Shown here: positions 12,147-25,400 of the stretch, piece by piece | Layout: every line of letters begins with the position of its first letter | Position numbering within the stretch: position 1 is the stretch's first letter | Origin: Apostichopus japonicus | Lineage: Eukaryota > Echinodermata > Holothuroidea > Aspidochirotida > Stichopodidae | Assembly (NCBI RefSeq): GCF_037975245.1 | Contig: NC_092583.1 | Span: 2,130,764 to 2,194,763, forward strand | Length of the DNA stretch: 64,000 nucleotides | Reading direction: 5' to 3' | The notes under the pieces: model-generated | The model's input: the letters and a program-made list of their open reading frames with translations, nothing else | Told to the model about the DNA's origin: nothing | The model's database searches: none | Position numbers and translations under genes: made by a program

Positions 12147-14100
12147 ATTGTGTTCGTCACTACGACCAAAGCGCAGGCGCCATTACCGTATTACGTAATG
12201 ATATCATAGCGGTACTTTCCCTCCATCTTGTTAACGCTCTTTTGTTAGTGATTTTAATCGAAAAAAAAACGTGCTACGTATCATACGAGGATCTACCAAG
12301 TGAGGGGGGTAGGTGCCCCCCCCCCTGTAATATATTTTGGCTTAGATATGGAAGCTGTTTAGATGAAATAATGACCCCTACGTTAAGCAGCTTTTGAAAA
12401 CAAGTATAGGATTTCCTACCTTTTAGCTAGGTTATATCACATGTACATGTTATCTATTTATGTACAATACACCATAGGGGTTTTGTCTGGCGGGGCTGAT
12501 CCCTCCCCTAAACCATGATGGGGGGGGGGTATCTCCTTCCCCATAAGTATAAATTGGACTGACAATACGGACATTTTCATTGTCTTTATTAAGTAATCCC
12601 TTTAATTAATTAGCCGTATGCTCCCTTAGACCTCCTTGCCTCAACCAGTTTACAGCAGATATAAGCACTGACGGTGATTTTACCGAGAACCTCGCAGGGG
12701 GGGGGGGGGGAGTGGTATTGTCTATTTATTGTCTATCTTGTCACCATATTATTACTATAAATATAGTAGTTTAGAACCGTTGCCGTAAGGGCAAATGTCC
12801 TACCCCACACTTTTAAAACTGGATGAAGGAGTAGGCTGTTTCCGCATACATCCCCCATCAAATTCCGAAAACATTTATTTGTTTTGTGGATATTTTGACA
12901 TAACTTGAACATTTTCGATAAAAGCCGATTAAGAAAAAGTCGAGCATTTGAGAAAAATATCATCATATAATAGTCGAATAAACTTTCCAGATGGAAAACG
13001 AAATGTCGACTTTTTCGCGAAAATTTTGCTCAAGAGTTCGATTAAAACAAAAGATCAAAATAAAACACTTGAAAACTGTAAGCAAACTGCTCAATATCCA
13101 CTAAAAAGCCTGTGTTAGAGAAATTGTAAAAGAAGGTGGTCCTGACGTTTCGATCCTAGGAGGATCTTCTTCAGCCTCCGAAGAAGATCCTGCTAGGATC
13201 GAAACTCCAGGCCCACTTACGTTTACGCAACAAAAGATGAAATTTTGAAATGATTTGGTACAAATTGTTTAGCCGGTATCTTGATTAAAACGTGCACAAT
13301 AAGAAATTTCGAGATTTGTCCCATCTGGGCCACCTTCTAGAGATAAATCCAACACCGACGGTATCAGTACCTCCCCCACCACCCCACCCCTCCATCATTT
13401 TCTCCCTATACTCCAGTGAGAATAAAAGGTAAGATTGTTTAGTGATCGGGATATCGTATTGTAAATGGCAGGTTCCTGGCAACATTTTGTATAAATTTAG
13501 CATAGAAAATTTAGACACTGAACGACACATTTGCGTTCAAAAAGCCTGCAGGTAAAGTTCAGGTATGTGTCGCGTACACTTGTGAAAGCGAAGCAAAACA
13601 GATCGACTTTCTCTTCTGGTTGCTTTATACTACATCTGGAATCCATTTCATCCAGCTATAATTGATGATACAGTAGTTCGTGGTCTCCGTCGGTCCTTGA
13701 CATAAAACACGAAAAAAAAAGAAAAAAAAAATCAAAAGACATTAAAGACCCTGCAAAATCGTTAACCTTTTTTTCTTAACACAAGCTGATTTTATTTGAA
13801 CTCCAGTTTGGGCCTATATTTCTTTCCTGTATGCGTTTTATTTTTCATTTTTTGAACGGAAGTAATATTAATACTGGTGCGTGTTTGTGTCTGTATTCTG
13901 TACTATAGGAATATGCCAGTGATTGTCAGCCTTCCACTAGCCATAAAGCCAATATACCTTCTCTACGCAATTCCTCGCATTGCAATAAATAACAATATTT
14001 CGGTAAAATTCTTACTTATCAGCTGGAAGAGTCTGGGAGAGTACACGCATGACGTACTCAGCGGCTGATTTGCCACTAACTCCTGTCTCCTAGAAGATTG
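12147..14100. other. Intergenic region between KIF9 and the 743-residue gene
   Basis: AT-rich with poly-C/poly-G runs near 12,312, 12,520 and 12,699. Holds the hammerhead-like hairpin at 13,141. No supported coding sequence. Confidence 0.5.
13141..13207 (-). other. Palindromic hammerhead-like hairpin remnant
   Basis: On the minus strand, CTGAAGA (13174-13168), a helix GATCCT/AGGATC (13166-13152), GAAAC (13151-13147) and GTC follow in hammerhead order. The plus strand at about 13,178-13,207 repeats the arrangement with CCGAAGA, so the whole is a palindrome. Such motifs occur in Penelope-like retroelements. Stem I pairing is not seen and stem III would be minimal, so activity is doubtful. Confidence 0.35.
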
Positions 14101-14163
14101 CGCAGCATTCTGCATCGTTAGAATTATGGTCATTCAGATTCGCTTCCGTAGCTGTCTGGAGTT

Positions 14164-14216
14164 AAGGTCACTGGGTCAGGTCACCAATATGGTGGCCTTG
14201 CTCGCCACCCTGACCT
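14164..14216 (+). promoter_or_regulatory. Clustered AGGTCA-type half-sites with nested inverted repeat
   Basis: AAGGTCA, GGGTCA and AGGTCA half-sites lie within 20 bases, followed by TGACCT at 14,211. GGTGGC and GCCACC form an inner inverted repeat. This lies 220-270 bases upstream of a perfect-looking donor ACG|GTAAGT at 14,436 that could end the first non-coding exon of the 743-residue gene. Whether any nuclear receptor binds is unknown. Confidence 0.3.
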
Positions 14217-14435
14217 TTACTGAACACAGCACAATAAAGGTCAACGTTTACTGTACTAGGAACACAGCAGAATAACAACGATAAGAACAGGTTGGGGTTG
14301 TAGAGAATGAGTAATGACGTAGAGATTTGACATGCGACGATAGGTCTCAGTCTAAAGATTTTATTACAAACGTTGCCTAAAACGCAGAGTTAGTCTTACC
14401 GATGATCTTCGTGAATGTTTAACCTCTCGCAAACG

Positions 14436-16242
14436 GTAAGTCATATGCTAACTCAAAGGCTTTGGTTAACGTTGTTCGTTAACTTGTGTGTTAGAACGAG
14501 ATCGACAAAGTAGAGTTGCTGTAACTTAGGCTAGGCTAACAACCGGCCTATGTGAACAAATCAAGAATGAAGGCATAGACTGTTAATGTTATTTTTTGTA
14601 GTTAGGGTAGACCCTATACTTGCCAAACTTGGTATTTTTTTGCTATAAGGAATGCTTTACTCAGTTTAAACTATTCATTAACTAAGGCTAGTTACTATTG
14701 CTTTATGTTAAGTATGACTGTGAGTCCGACTATAGCCCTAAGCATTAACTTAGTTAACTAGCTTAGGCCTATGCCTAACGTTGCAACTTGTCCCCTTGAA
14801 AGGCCTTATATTGTATGTACTATCATATTCATAGGGTACAGTACAACTAAGTTGTTCAAGTTGGCCATGCTCGCCTATGTTACCAAATGTAAACAAGTAA
14901 GAAATTGAGCTTTACCTGCATGCCTGGTAATTGTTGTTAATGTACATACAAAGTGAGAATAAAAAGCCTTAGCCTAGTTAGAGTAGACTACACTATACTG
15001 CCAGTTAAACTGCATCATATATGTTTCTGCCAAAACTTTGTTTTTAGGCCTACATTCTGACATCAACCTATACTCTAAAAGGCCTAGGCAACACACATAT
15101 CCTCGACTAAGGGAGGGGCCGGCTTTCTGCTTCCCTAATGTGTGGAAGTAAAATCAAATAATTCAGTAGCCTATGATTATGAACTCTTTTACTGCACATA
15201 AACAAGAAAACTTAACAAACTTAAATAAATTAACACACTAGCTAATTAGAATCCTAGGCCTTAATAAATAAATATATACTGTACAAATAATAAAGCACCC
15301 ACTTCACAGTAAAACTTTCTGATTCAATCAGATTATATCTTAATGCAATATGATTAAAACAGCAGTATGAAGAAGAAGAAGAAAAAGGACCCTGCCTTTC
15401 TTGCTTAATAACTCCACTTGCCCATTGAGCTACATAGCCTAGGAATGACAGAGCTTTACTATGATGAACTGAATGTGATCTGTCCTTTCTTAATATTCCT
15501 ATTCAGTTTGTGTGCTTTTTCCAAGAAATGTACAAATATATTCCATATCTCACAAAACTGGTAGTTACACCAGAAAAAAAGGTGCTTTGCACTTTGCTGG
15601 AAATGCACATTTTCTTTGTCAGAAATGACCTCATTTCTGTGGCTAAATCCTAACTGAATAAATGGACCACACTAAGTGCTGCCATCGTATGGTACAGTAG
15701 GCTACAGTATGCATACAAGCTAGCCGTATTAAGTTAGAGACCAAAAGTTACTCATCTTGAAGAGCATCTTCATTTGTCTGTACCTAGATGTGATTGTATA
15801 CATTGTTGTACAGTATTGTCAGAACTCTTAAATTTCAAATGAAAAAAATAAAGTAAATAAAAAAAAATGTCTGTTTGTTGCTGACACGAGTCAGAGTCAG
15901 CTTGCATGGAGGTTTTGCTCAGGGGTCTACTGTAGCCAAGATGCAAAAACTTGAATTCTAATGGATTTTCTAAGGGATATTGCATATAAAAGTGCTATAC
16001 AAAATTGGCGACTTGCTATACAAGTGTAAAAGCCGTCTTATGTATGTTACCAGGAACCATGTATCATATAAGAGAAAAGAGCCATCCAAATTGCTACACA
16101 AAATTTTAACACTAACTTATATGCCGTTGGGAATATGGGAATATATGGGATGGGGGATCCAGTTAAGAAAATGTACAGTACTGTTTGTCACGCCAGGGAT
16201 TGTATCACCTCAGTGAAGTAACTTTAATTTCTCTCTTTTAGC
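14436..16242 (+). other. Possible 5'-leader intron of the 743-residue gene
   Basis: Donor GTAAGT at 14,436 and acceptor TCTCTTTTAG at 16,242 would join a non-coding first exon to the start-codon exon. No coding sequence was seen in between. Confidence 0.35.
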
Positions 16243-16288
16243 CCCGATACATACCTGTTGCTGCGTACCATCCTCCGTCTTTCCGACA

Positions 16289-16297
16289 ATGGCGTGA
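16289..16297 (+). promoter_or_regulatory. Two-codon upstream ORF before the 743-residue gene
   Basis: ATG GCG TGA lies 24 bases before the main ATG, in the same putative leader exon. Such minimal uORFs often lower or condition translation. Confidence 0.4.
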
Positions 16298-16320
16298 TGA
16301 CACTGTATATCTAAAGGACC

Positions 16321-16439
16321 ATGGAAGATCATCCCATACTCCTCAAAGAGCCGGTCTTTGAAACGTGGACGAGTCTCAAAGAATTCTTACGATTCTCAAA
16401 TTCATCTGACTTTGCTGCGCATCTCCTTCAGAGTTACAA
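16321..16439 (+). CDS. 743-residue protein, exon 1
   Basis: Encodes residues 1-39 and two bases of codon 40, with SLKEFLRFSNSSDFAAHLL, a predicted amphipathic helix. This segment resembles residues about 221-237 of the 748-residue protein encoded at 59,477. Confidence 0.75.
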
Positions 16440-19400
16440 GTAAGTACAGTTTTTTTGTAAAGTTGTTTTAAATGTTTTTGTTTTGAGTCAAGTTCAAGTG
16501 TCCTCTGGACTGTTTGCCACATATCCAGTAATACAGAACTTTTGCTAATTTAACAATGCCCCTATAACCCCTACCCCCCCCCACACCACCCCCAGCCCTG
16601 CCACACACGCACACTCATTGTCATACTGTAAAAAGGATTAATACTAGTAATGAGGTGTAGAAGGGAAGGTCAACTTTCAACATTTTCCATTCTGTAAAGA
16701 AAAAAATTGGGTAGCCTCATTTAAAGATTTGTCAGAAAGATGGTCGTTCATTGTGTGTTTTTCAAGTGTTTTGCAGAAAATGCTTATTTTAAAGGCATTG
16801 AAGACTCGCCCCAAACCGTATGCGGCCATCTGAAAAAGTTAACTTTCCGTTGCTTGCAAGTGACGTTTTGTTTGTGTCTCTACAAAATGCAGACAGTAAT
16901 GAAACGTGGTACCTCGTTATATTTAGCTGGACCTGATATCAGGGAAATGTTATGGAAACTCCCTCTGAGATGGTCCTTTGCTGCATCGTTTGTACACTGT
17001 GTGCTATGGGTATTGACCGCAGCTGTATGTACTGACTGTACACTAGTGTCTAATTACCGAAGGTAGCAAGCTGTGTGTGTGTATTTTCTGGGATCGATGG
17101 TGGTGTCTAACACTTCTGTTACACCTCATTGGAAACTAGGTCAGATTACCGGCATTAGACCTTTCTTTTTGGGCGAGCCTTCACACCCTTTAAGGTATAA
17201 ACCACATCTTCAATATCTGGGGAAATGTTCTTCTTCTCAGTCTCCTTTCTCTACTCACTTGTCATAATTATAATATATAAACATAGTATTTACATGCATA
17301 TTTACATATTTATTTGCATATTTACATGCATATTTACATGCATATTTACATGATAATAACACCTATACCTTAAATAAATGATTCCTTACCTGACCCACCA
17401 CCACCATCACCTCTTTTACATTACCCCACCCTGGCACTTAATTGTTAATCCTGATCCCTCTTCCTGGAAACCCCCACAAGCACAGGTTCAAACAGTTTCG
17501 TGACACCATGTTCAGCAAGCACACACTACACATTGGGTCTGGAATTCTAAAGAATTGTTCATTGTGGTTTTGTGGGATTTCCAATTCACTAAAAAAGAGC
17601 ATTGAAATGATTTAGTGTTTAAATTTGTATTTAGCAGTTTTATACGCCCTTAAAAATGTGTCCCTTTATATAATATCCTATGATTCCTGTGTACATAGCA
17701 TGTCACACATGTTTGCACATGTATGTATCCCGATTTGCCCTTTTGGCAAAGCGTTTTGCTATGCGACACTGTATAAGTTGACCCCTAAAAGTAGAGTACC
17801 GATAAGTACAGAAACATAGTAAATAAGACCATTGGTTGGCTTCTAAGCAGATTCATTACACGGATCGTATTTTGTGATACTCCTGGAAGTTGATGATTTA
17901 CAAGCACTGTATAGACTTGAATGAGTTTTCTGACCAGCATGAAGCAACAGTTTTGGAGACTACAAAACCTTTAAGTTTATTCTAGTTTGTTACTGAAATG
18001 ACAGTTTTTTAATTAATTAGATGGTGACTAGAAGAATCAACAACTAGTGACTAATATTACAAACTCTCATAAAGTTCAGAAATTTCTAGAACTGTGCTTC
18101 CCTATCCTTTTGATTCCGATATTTAGCCAAGGCAATGATCACACGACCAACCATTGATTCAAACAATGTAAATCTATCTAGGTTGAAATGCTAAGGTGCC
18201 CTTCAAAATGATAAGATATCTTCTTGCAAATTTACTGCAAAAAGGTTGAAACGATGACTTTCCGATGCAAACCTAATTATCCATTTTGTTGTGTTATGTT
18301 GCATTGATGAAAAGGGATCAGTTTATCATTTTGCTACAAATTGTTGAAAGATGATTTTCTGAGTGAAGTGCACCATCTTCTCATAAAGCATTGAATTGCT
18401 GATACATAGTAAAAAAGAATTTATTAGTTTTGCTGCAAATTGTTAAATTAATGACAGTTGACATAAATATTAAAAAAAAAACATTTTGCAGCATTCTATT
18501 GAATTCCTCACTTATTAGATCATAAGGAATTTGTCATTTTGTTGCAAATTTTGTTATAACATATTAATTAACTGAAACAGTTAATCACTTGAACATCGAA
18601 AAAGTGCTACTACTGTATCTGTACAGAAATACTATTTAACATTTCGAGAAGGACGACACCTTGACGTTTCCCTCATACAGTACTAGGAATCATATGCTGG
18701 TTCTTCTCTTTGCTATCTTCAACAAGTAACAATTTGATTGACAGTTTGCGTATTGTAGTACTGTCTATAGGACTCACACTGCAGTTCTTCGCTACACAAA
18801 ATACCATACAGTACACCTCTGAAGGGGTGTTTACATGAACGGCACTGTAACTCTGCCTGTGGTGCATTCTTGTTACCAAGTAAAGTCAGATGACCTTAAG
18901 GTCAAGCACTCACAGGAGGGTCAAAAGGTCAACCTTGTGAAGGTTACTGGTGTCAACCATTCTCTTTAGCAAGGTTTACATTCTTTTCTCTAGTTTGTGA
19001 GTAAGAATCTATCAAAATGATGTTTATGAACAGAGACTCGAAACCTTTTGATGACCTCAGACGGTATTCAAAACTGGCCCTGAAGACGAAATCCAAATAC
19101 TCCAGGGGTTTTAACATATATAGACTAGGAACCTCTTCTTCTGTGTGTTTACATCTAGAGCATTTTCACACTTAGGAAGGGCTATGCAACAGATTAATAC
19201 AGAGCTATATATGTTTTGTGATCACTTCAATTATTGATCTGGTAGTTTTTCATTATCCACCATTAATGGGAAAGATGACAATTTAACCTGAAAATATGTA
19301 TTCTACTTCTGCTTGAGGGAGACACAAAGCCAATCTTCATCTTTAGCTCATTGACAGAAGTGATTGCGACGAATAGCTGCCCAAAAATAAGCTGTCGAGA

Positions 19401-22400
19401 GAGATTTTTCGCCGCCCGGCTTGGGAGATATCTTAGAACTTTAACAATGTTTGTGTCTGGGGAACTGTCATTTTTGTAAATCATCTCTGATGTCTTTGTG
19501 TCACTAGGAAGGAATGGAAATTTATCTTGCAACTCTCTTCCTCCTTTTGCTGTTTAACACTTTCAAGTTAAAACTTGTTGAATAGTGTTAACACTGAATC
19601 CAATTGATGCGAACATTAGGTCATGTGAAGAGAGCTTCATACAGTTCACAATTCAGCATGCATGTACGCAAAACCCATTCCCACTGCAGAAAATAAACAT
19701 TGTTATTATAAGTTAAGAAAACAAAAAACAAAAAAATGAAAGTAAAATGACATTCAAGGATGTTATATATTTAGACTCAGGTGACTCAGGTCTTGATTGA
19801 AAGTTTTCAGCCTTGTGTGTGAAGGAAGTTAGGAACATTAAAAATCTGAGATATATCTGCTAAATGGAACAAAATTTCTCTTTATAGCAGTTTGAGGCAG
19901 TTGCTCGTGGCAGTTATCTCTCGTATCACACATAGACCAATGGCTCGTGTCTCCTGTGTGGGGTGAGGTGGGAAGGGATATGGGGGGTGGGGGGTTGTTT
20001 GTGACATTTCTCTGTATCACATAGACCAATGATGATGGTTGGATTTGTGTCTCCTTCTTGAGGTGGGGTGAAAAGAGGATGAGGGGGGGGGAAGGAAATT
20101 GTTTGTGACAGTTCTCTCTAACACTCTGTAAGTTGGCTTTAATTATAGGGGTGGTCAATTATACATACAGTACATACGTATACGTACATGACATACACGC
20201 ACACCCTTACACACATACATACACACATACATACATATACACGCAGACATACGTATATTATGTGCTGTAGATATACAATAAATAGCTTGACTGGAATAAT
20301 GTCAATTTAACAAGCGTGTAGAGCTGCATGACATTTACAGTACCTGCCTCTGACGAAAAATTATTAGAGCTCTGTAAATTATAACCTTGGGTCCCTAAAT
20401 TTTTCAAAGTTGCTCTTAAAGCAAGATTTTGCATTCTGTCACATTTCCATAAAAACTCATTGATTCTGTAATGATTGTTGAAAGTACTTAAATATTGTAA
20501 CTTATACTTTTAGATTTCACTTAAAATTTTGTCCAAATTGGCCACAGTAATTAGCATGTCATTGACAATTCTGTATGATCATTCTGTTCAACTTTTCATA
20601 TTTAAACACCTTTTCTTTTATTTTTTGGCATTAAGGGTTTATACAAAAATATTTGCAATAGTTGAACCGTTAACAATTGGATAATTTTGGCAAAAGTACC
20701 AACATTGTTACAAAATTTTGGCTTTCAAAGTATAATTATATACAGCTTTAGTATTCATTCAAATTGGATGCAAGTTTGCTTGCTTCATAAATACTCTCTT
20801 ATTGATAACCCAGTGATAAAGTAAAGGTTGTGAACTGTCAGCAGAACTTACAGAAGGATTTTTACAGTCTCTATGTTTAAGATGTAAGGCAAGGGTGTTT
20901 GGGGGGGGGGGGGGAGTTGGACTTGTTTAAATCTTTGCCTACATTGAACATTTTTAGGAAGCAGTTTTTCCTCTCTTTTTTTTTGACAACCAAAATTTAT
21001 TGTTTGGACAGCCCAAACGTAAGACCTGGTTGTCAGATGGACAACCCAAAGGAAACAAAATTGCCCTGAGTTGTCTTTGATTATTGGTTGTTGTTTTTTG
21101 TTGCTACTGTAGCTGTCTGTAAAAGGTTGAACTTGTTTAAAAAAGGCTGGCTTTAATTTTACAGTGTGTCTCTCAGACCTGACCTTTTGATCTCTCAGCA
21201 AGCAGGTTGTCTGGATTCTAGAACTACCTTATACAGCACAAGAAACCAAAAATAATTCTTTACACTTAAAAAAAGGATAAAGACTTTTAGCTGGGTTCAC
21301 AACACTTCCGAGACCATAGATGTTTCAAAGGTACAAAGGACATGAAAACCTTGACTCTTTTTGTTACCGGTTAAACTGTTCTGTTCAGTTTGAAGAGTAA
21401 CGCAGTTTCACTATAGCTGCTGTAGTGGTTCTGTTTGGTTGAACTTTGTGTCGAATCATTAGCTCTTTGTTAAAATCAAAGGTCAAAATTCGTACAGCTT
21501 TTTTCAGACAGGTTCCAACTGATCACAAAGGTTGCAGACTGTGGATTGTGTGGTAGGCTATAGCATGTATTTGTGGTGTGTATATGGTATATTTGTGGTA
21601 TACATATATACTACTGTACATCCTGTGACCTTTGTCCTTTGGAAAGCCATTCAGCCTTAAGTGGTATAATAGTGTTTCAGCTTGGCTTGAAAGATCACAA
21701 AATGATAGATATAAAGGGGCACACACAAGTTACACAACATTGACTAATACCATAACAAACAGGATCAGACCATACCATAAATACAAGGAGTACATGTATG
21801 CTAAGACATACTATTTATATATATATATATATATATATGTATTTGTATATGATATATGTTTATATATTCACACACATATACTCGATTGTACCAAAGTGAA
21901 GAGGAAGTCTTTGTATGCTAAGACATACTATTAATTTTTATATATACAAATGCCTACAGTGGAATTACGACCTTCCTTACGGGTTCTGGACATACAATCA
22001 GCGTCCATAGCCTAGTGGTTGGGGTGTCCGCATATAAAGCGGTGGGCCCAGGTTCGAATCCCAGTGGAGGCTGGAAATTTTTTCACTGTTCTGGATTTTA
22101 CAACTCACTACGATTTCAATACATATCTATATATATATATATTTTATATGTTTATATATTAATATATACATATATACACACATATACTCGATTGTACCAT
22201 TCTATTTATATTCTCTTAACTATCAGAGTGAAGAGGAATTCGTAACACAGAGCTGGACAGGTTTTCTTGGAAAGTCTCCAAATTCAATTGTACTAAACAT
22301 GAGCAAGGTTATTTTATCTTGTAACATTATACAGTCATATAAAAACAATAAAAATTGGAGAGAAATATAATATACACAGATGATTGTGTTGCATGCGCAG

Positions 22401-25400
22401 CTTTCGTGTGTAAGACAATCTCTTGATATCTAAACTGCTAGCTGTTTGTTGGTGGTGGTGGACATAGGAGAAGGAGTGGGATTCAGCTAAATAAGAATAT
22501 TCAAACTTTGATAAATTGTTATTGGATCTGTTTCATGCCCCACCAATATCAAACTTACCAAATGACCTGTCCATAATGAGTTCCCCTCCTCCCCCCCCCC
22601 TCCCGCTCCCTATCTTAAGATTCACAGCTTGGAGAAGGCTATAGCTTATAGCTTGGCATTATGACATGTTGAAATTACAATGTTCATCTTAAATGTGGAG
22701 GTGAAAGGTCATTTGAGGTCAAAAAGGAGTCGACACCTTGAAAACTTTGATATCTCAAGAAGGGACATGTTGAGAAGTGTCATTCATGGCATATATATAG
22801 CTTTTAAAGCAGCATTTTGCGTTGGGTCGCTTTTTTCCACCTTTTTAACATGTGCAACGATTTTTTTACATGTATCAATCATAAAACAGCAAACTAAGAT
22901 ACCATCCAAGTTTCACCCTGCCAAGAGCGTTAATTAGCGAATAATTAACGATTTATATCGATAATGAGTAAAAGTGTCCTCGACAAAGTTTTCATATCTC
23001 CAAATCCACTAGTTTGAATTCCACCAATCAGTGAATAGTATGTTTATTCATGAGCATTTTGCGTTTGGTCGCCGTTTTCTACTTTTTGGACATGTCCATC
23101 GAGTTTTTTACATACATCAAATCACAAAACAGCAAATTAAGATATTAGCCAAGTTTTTCCCTGCCAAAAACGTTAATTGGCGAGTATTCCACATACAAAA
23201 TTAAATCTCATTCAGTTCCCAAACCCACTAGTTTGAATTCAACCAATCAGAGATGCAGGTTTAGTTATGAGCCGTTGCTAAAAATAGATTCAAGACTTTG
23301 CGTTGGGAGTTGTTATGCAACTCCCTGGTACAACTGCCATATAGACTGTACACAAATCAAGCGTGGTGTTATATTACGTATCTGTCAATGACGTTCGTAG
23401 TGTTTAAATATTCATATTATGGGCGAGGTTTATTGGGTTCCCAACGGAAAATATCTTGGAGAACAACAAAGTTGAAAGTTGCAATTTTTTCGACTTTTAT
23501 GCCACCATTTTAAGTAAAATATAAATAGATAAGCTAGTTATGTATGTCGTTATGGCATAGTGGAGTCAGTGAGGTTGAGAAATATCATAGTCGAGGACGC
23601 AAAATGCTGCTTTAACTGGCATATTATATACTCATGGCATTATTGTCAATGTTGTTTTATTGGGGTCAAACTTCAAAGGTCAGCCAGGTCAAAATTGTAA
23701 AACTCTTGAAAGCGTTATGACTCAAGAATCATCAATCTGGTGTAAAAGTGTGTACTTCCATGAGGGCATTGGTATTGATGTGGAGCTAATGACAAGTCCT
23801 GATAAACTGCATTGTAATGGAATTTTAGAAACCAAGTCCTGTTAACACTTTTGCCACGATCAATGCATTCAGAAATTAGAAGCTTCTGCAGAGATATCAT
23901 CTGTGCATGCAACGTTCCTGTTTGTGACTTTCCTGTAATAGGTCAATCGGATTCGGTAACCACTCAGTTGTAAATGTTATATCACAGCACAATATTTCCA
24001 ACATCGTAAGACAACAAGGATATCTACAGTATTTTCAGCCAAACGGTTTCTATTTATTCTGAAAACGAAAACACCTCCACACAGGTATTGGCAAATATAC
24101 GATCCTTCTGCCCCAAGTATTACCTATTTACTACCTAACAACTGCAAGTCTTGAAAGAAATTTATGCTGCCAATTGCAAGTGGTACATGTAATGTGTACA
24201 ACTACTGTTGTGTCGTGGAACATATATGTAGTCTGTCAAATAGGCTGTGAAATTTTACTGTAGATTTTGCAAAATAGTAATTTGACTGACACATTCTGAT
24301 TATTAGTTTTCTATTGATAGTTCTTCGGTTCTTCTTCTTCTTCGGTGAATTTCCAATTTTTGAGTGATCAGAATTTAAGTATGATGTATGTATCAGGTTG
24401 TGATAGATTTACTTAGTATGTGTTCCCTAACAAGTCAGTGTGCATACAGTACATCACAATATAGGGTTTATGATCAGGTATTAACTGTGTATGAATGAAA
24501 TTTGTGTACTGTAACCGATTGACCTTTAGACCTGTTGTGCAATGTTCTCCATGATGTAACTCCAAAGTACAGTAGCTTATAATATACTCAGCTCTGAGAG
24601 GATTATGTCTCTGTGTTCATTGTCTTTAACGGTCGTACACACGGACTAATTATAACTTTTACTTAATTTTGTCTCCTCTGTATTTTTTTCTTCCAGGGAT
24701 CTCCATAACATCACACATCACGACATCCTCTCCAAGAGATCTGGCGGCAGAGGTGAAGACGACTCGTTCCTCATCGGCGTCAAAATCAAGAAAGAATTCA
24801 TCGATGGAGAGTACGACTCGACGGAGACGGCTTCGTGTACAGGTTCCCCGGATCCAGGGCACCACCACGGCAGAAGAGAATCCGTCAGTCGACCCAGGAA
24901 GAAGCAGAACCGGTCGTCGTGGGGTCTGGAGTCGGTGGTTCAGAGGTTGCACCAGGCGAAGGTGGAGAGCAGAGACGACGACGGATGGATCCAGGAGGGG
25001 GGCGGAGAGCCCTCCTCCCTCTCGTATCAAGATGGCGGCGGTAGGAGACTGCCGTTCCTGGACCGAGTGAAACAGGAGCAGCTCTCGGAGGGCGAGGAGG
25101 ACGGTTACAGCTCGCCCAAGATAATACCGGACTCCGCCAGGTCCATAGCCAGCCAGAACATGGTCGACGTCGGTCGATACAACCCAGAGGTGGACTCGAC
25201 CTACACCTTACGGAAACTGCTGGAGAAGCCCCCTGTGAACGCCTCGGCCGAGTTGAGGTTGAACGCAGCTGAACTGAAAGAGAGGGGTGTGGTGATCAAC
25301 CCGGCCATCTCGTTTGAAGTTGAGAGAAATCTGCACGTGCATCTGCCATCCAGGGATTCCCCGGCGGCTAAAGCCAAAGAACAGCGAAGGAAGACGGATC

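Larger units (their letters stand above)
16440..24696 (+). other. 8.3-kb intron of the 743-residue gene
   Basis: AT-rich intron containing TTAA element copy 2 (16793), a TTTACATGCATA tandem run (17284-17352), a degenerate roughly 100-bp tandem repeat (19899-20126), an ACAT-rich tract (20160-20260), a tRNA-like sequence (22001) and a TTAA element with inverted termini (22808-23611). No further exon was recognised. Confidence 0.6.

Noticed and set aside
24659-25070. Frames of 123 and 133 codons on both strands at the start of the large exon
   Set aside because: Shadows of the GC-rich coding exon in wrong frames; the spliced frame from 16,321 explains the region.
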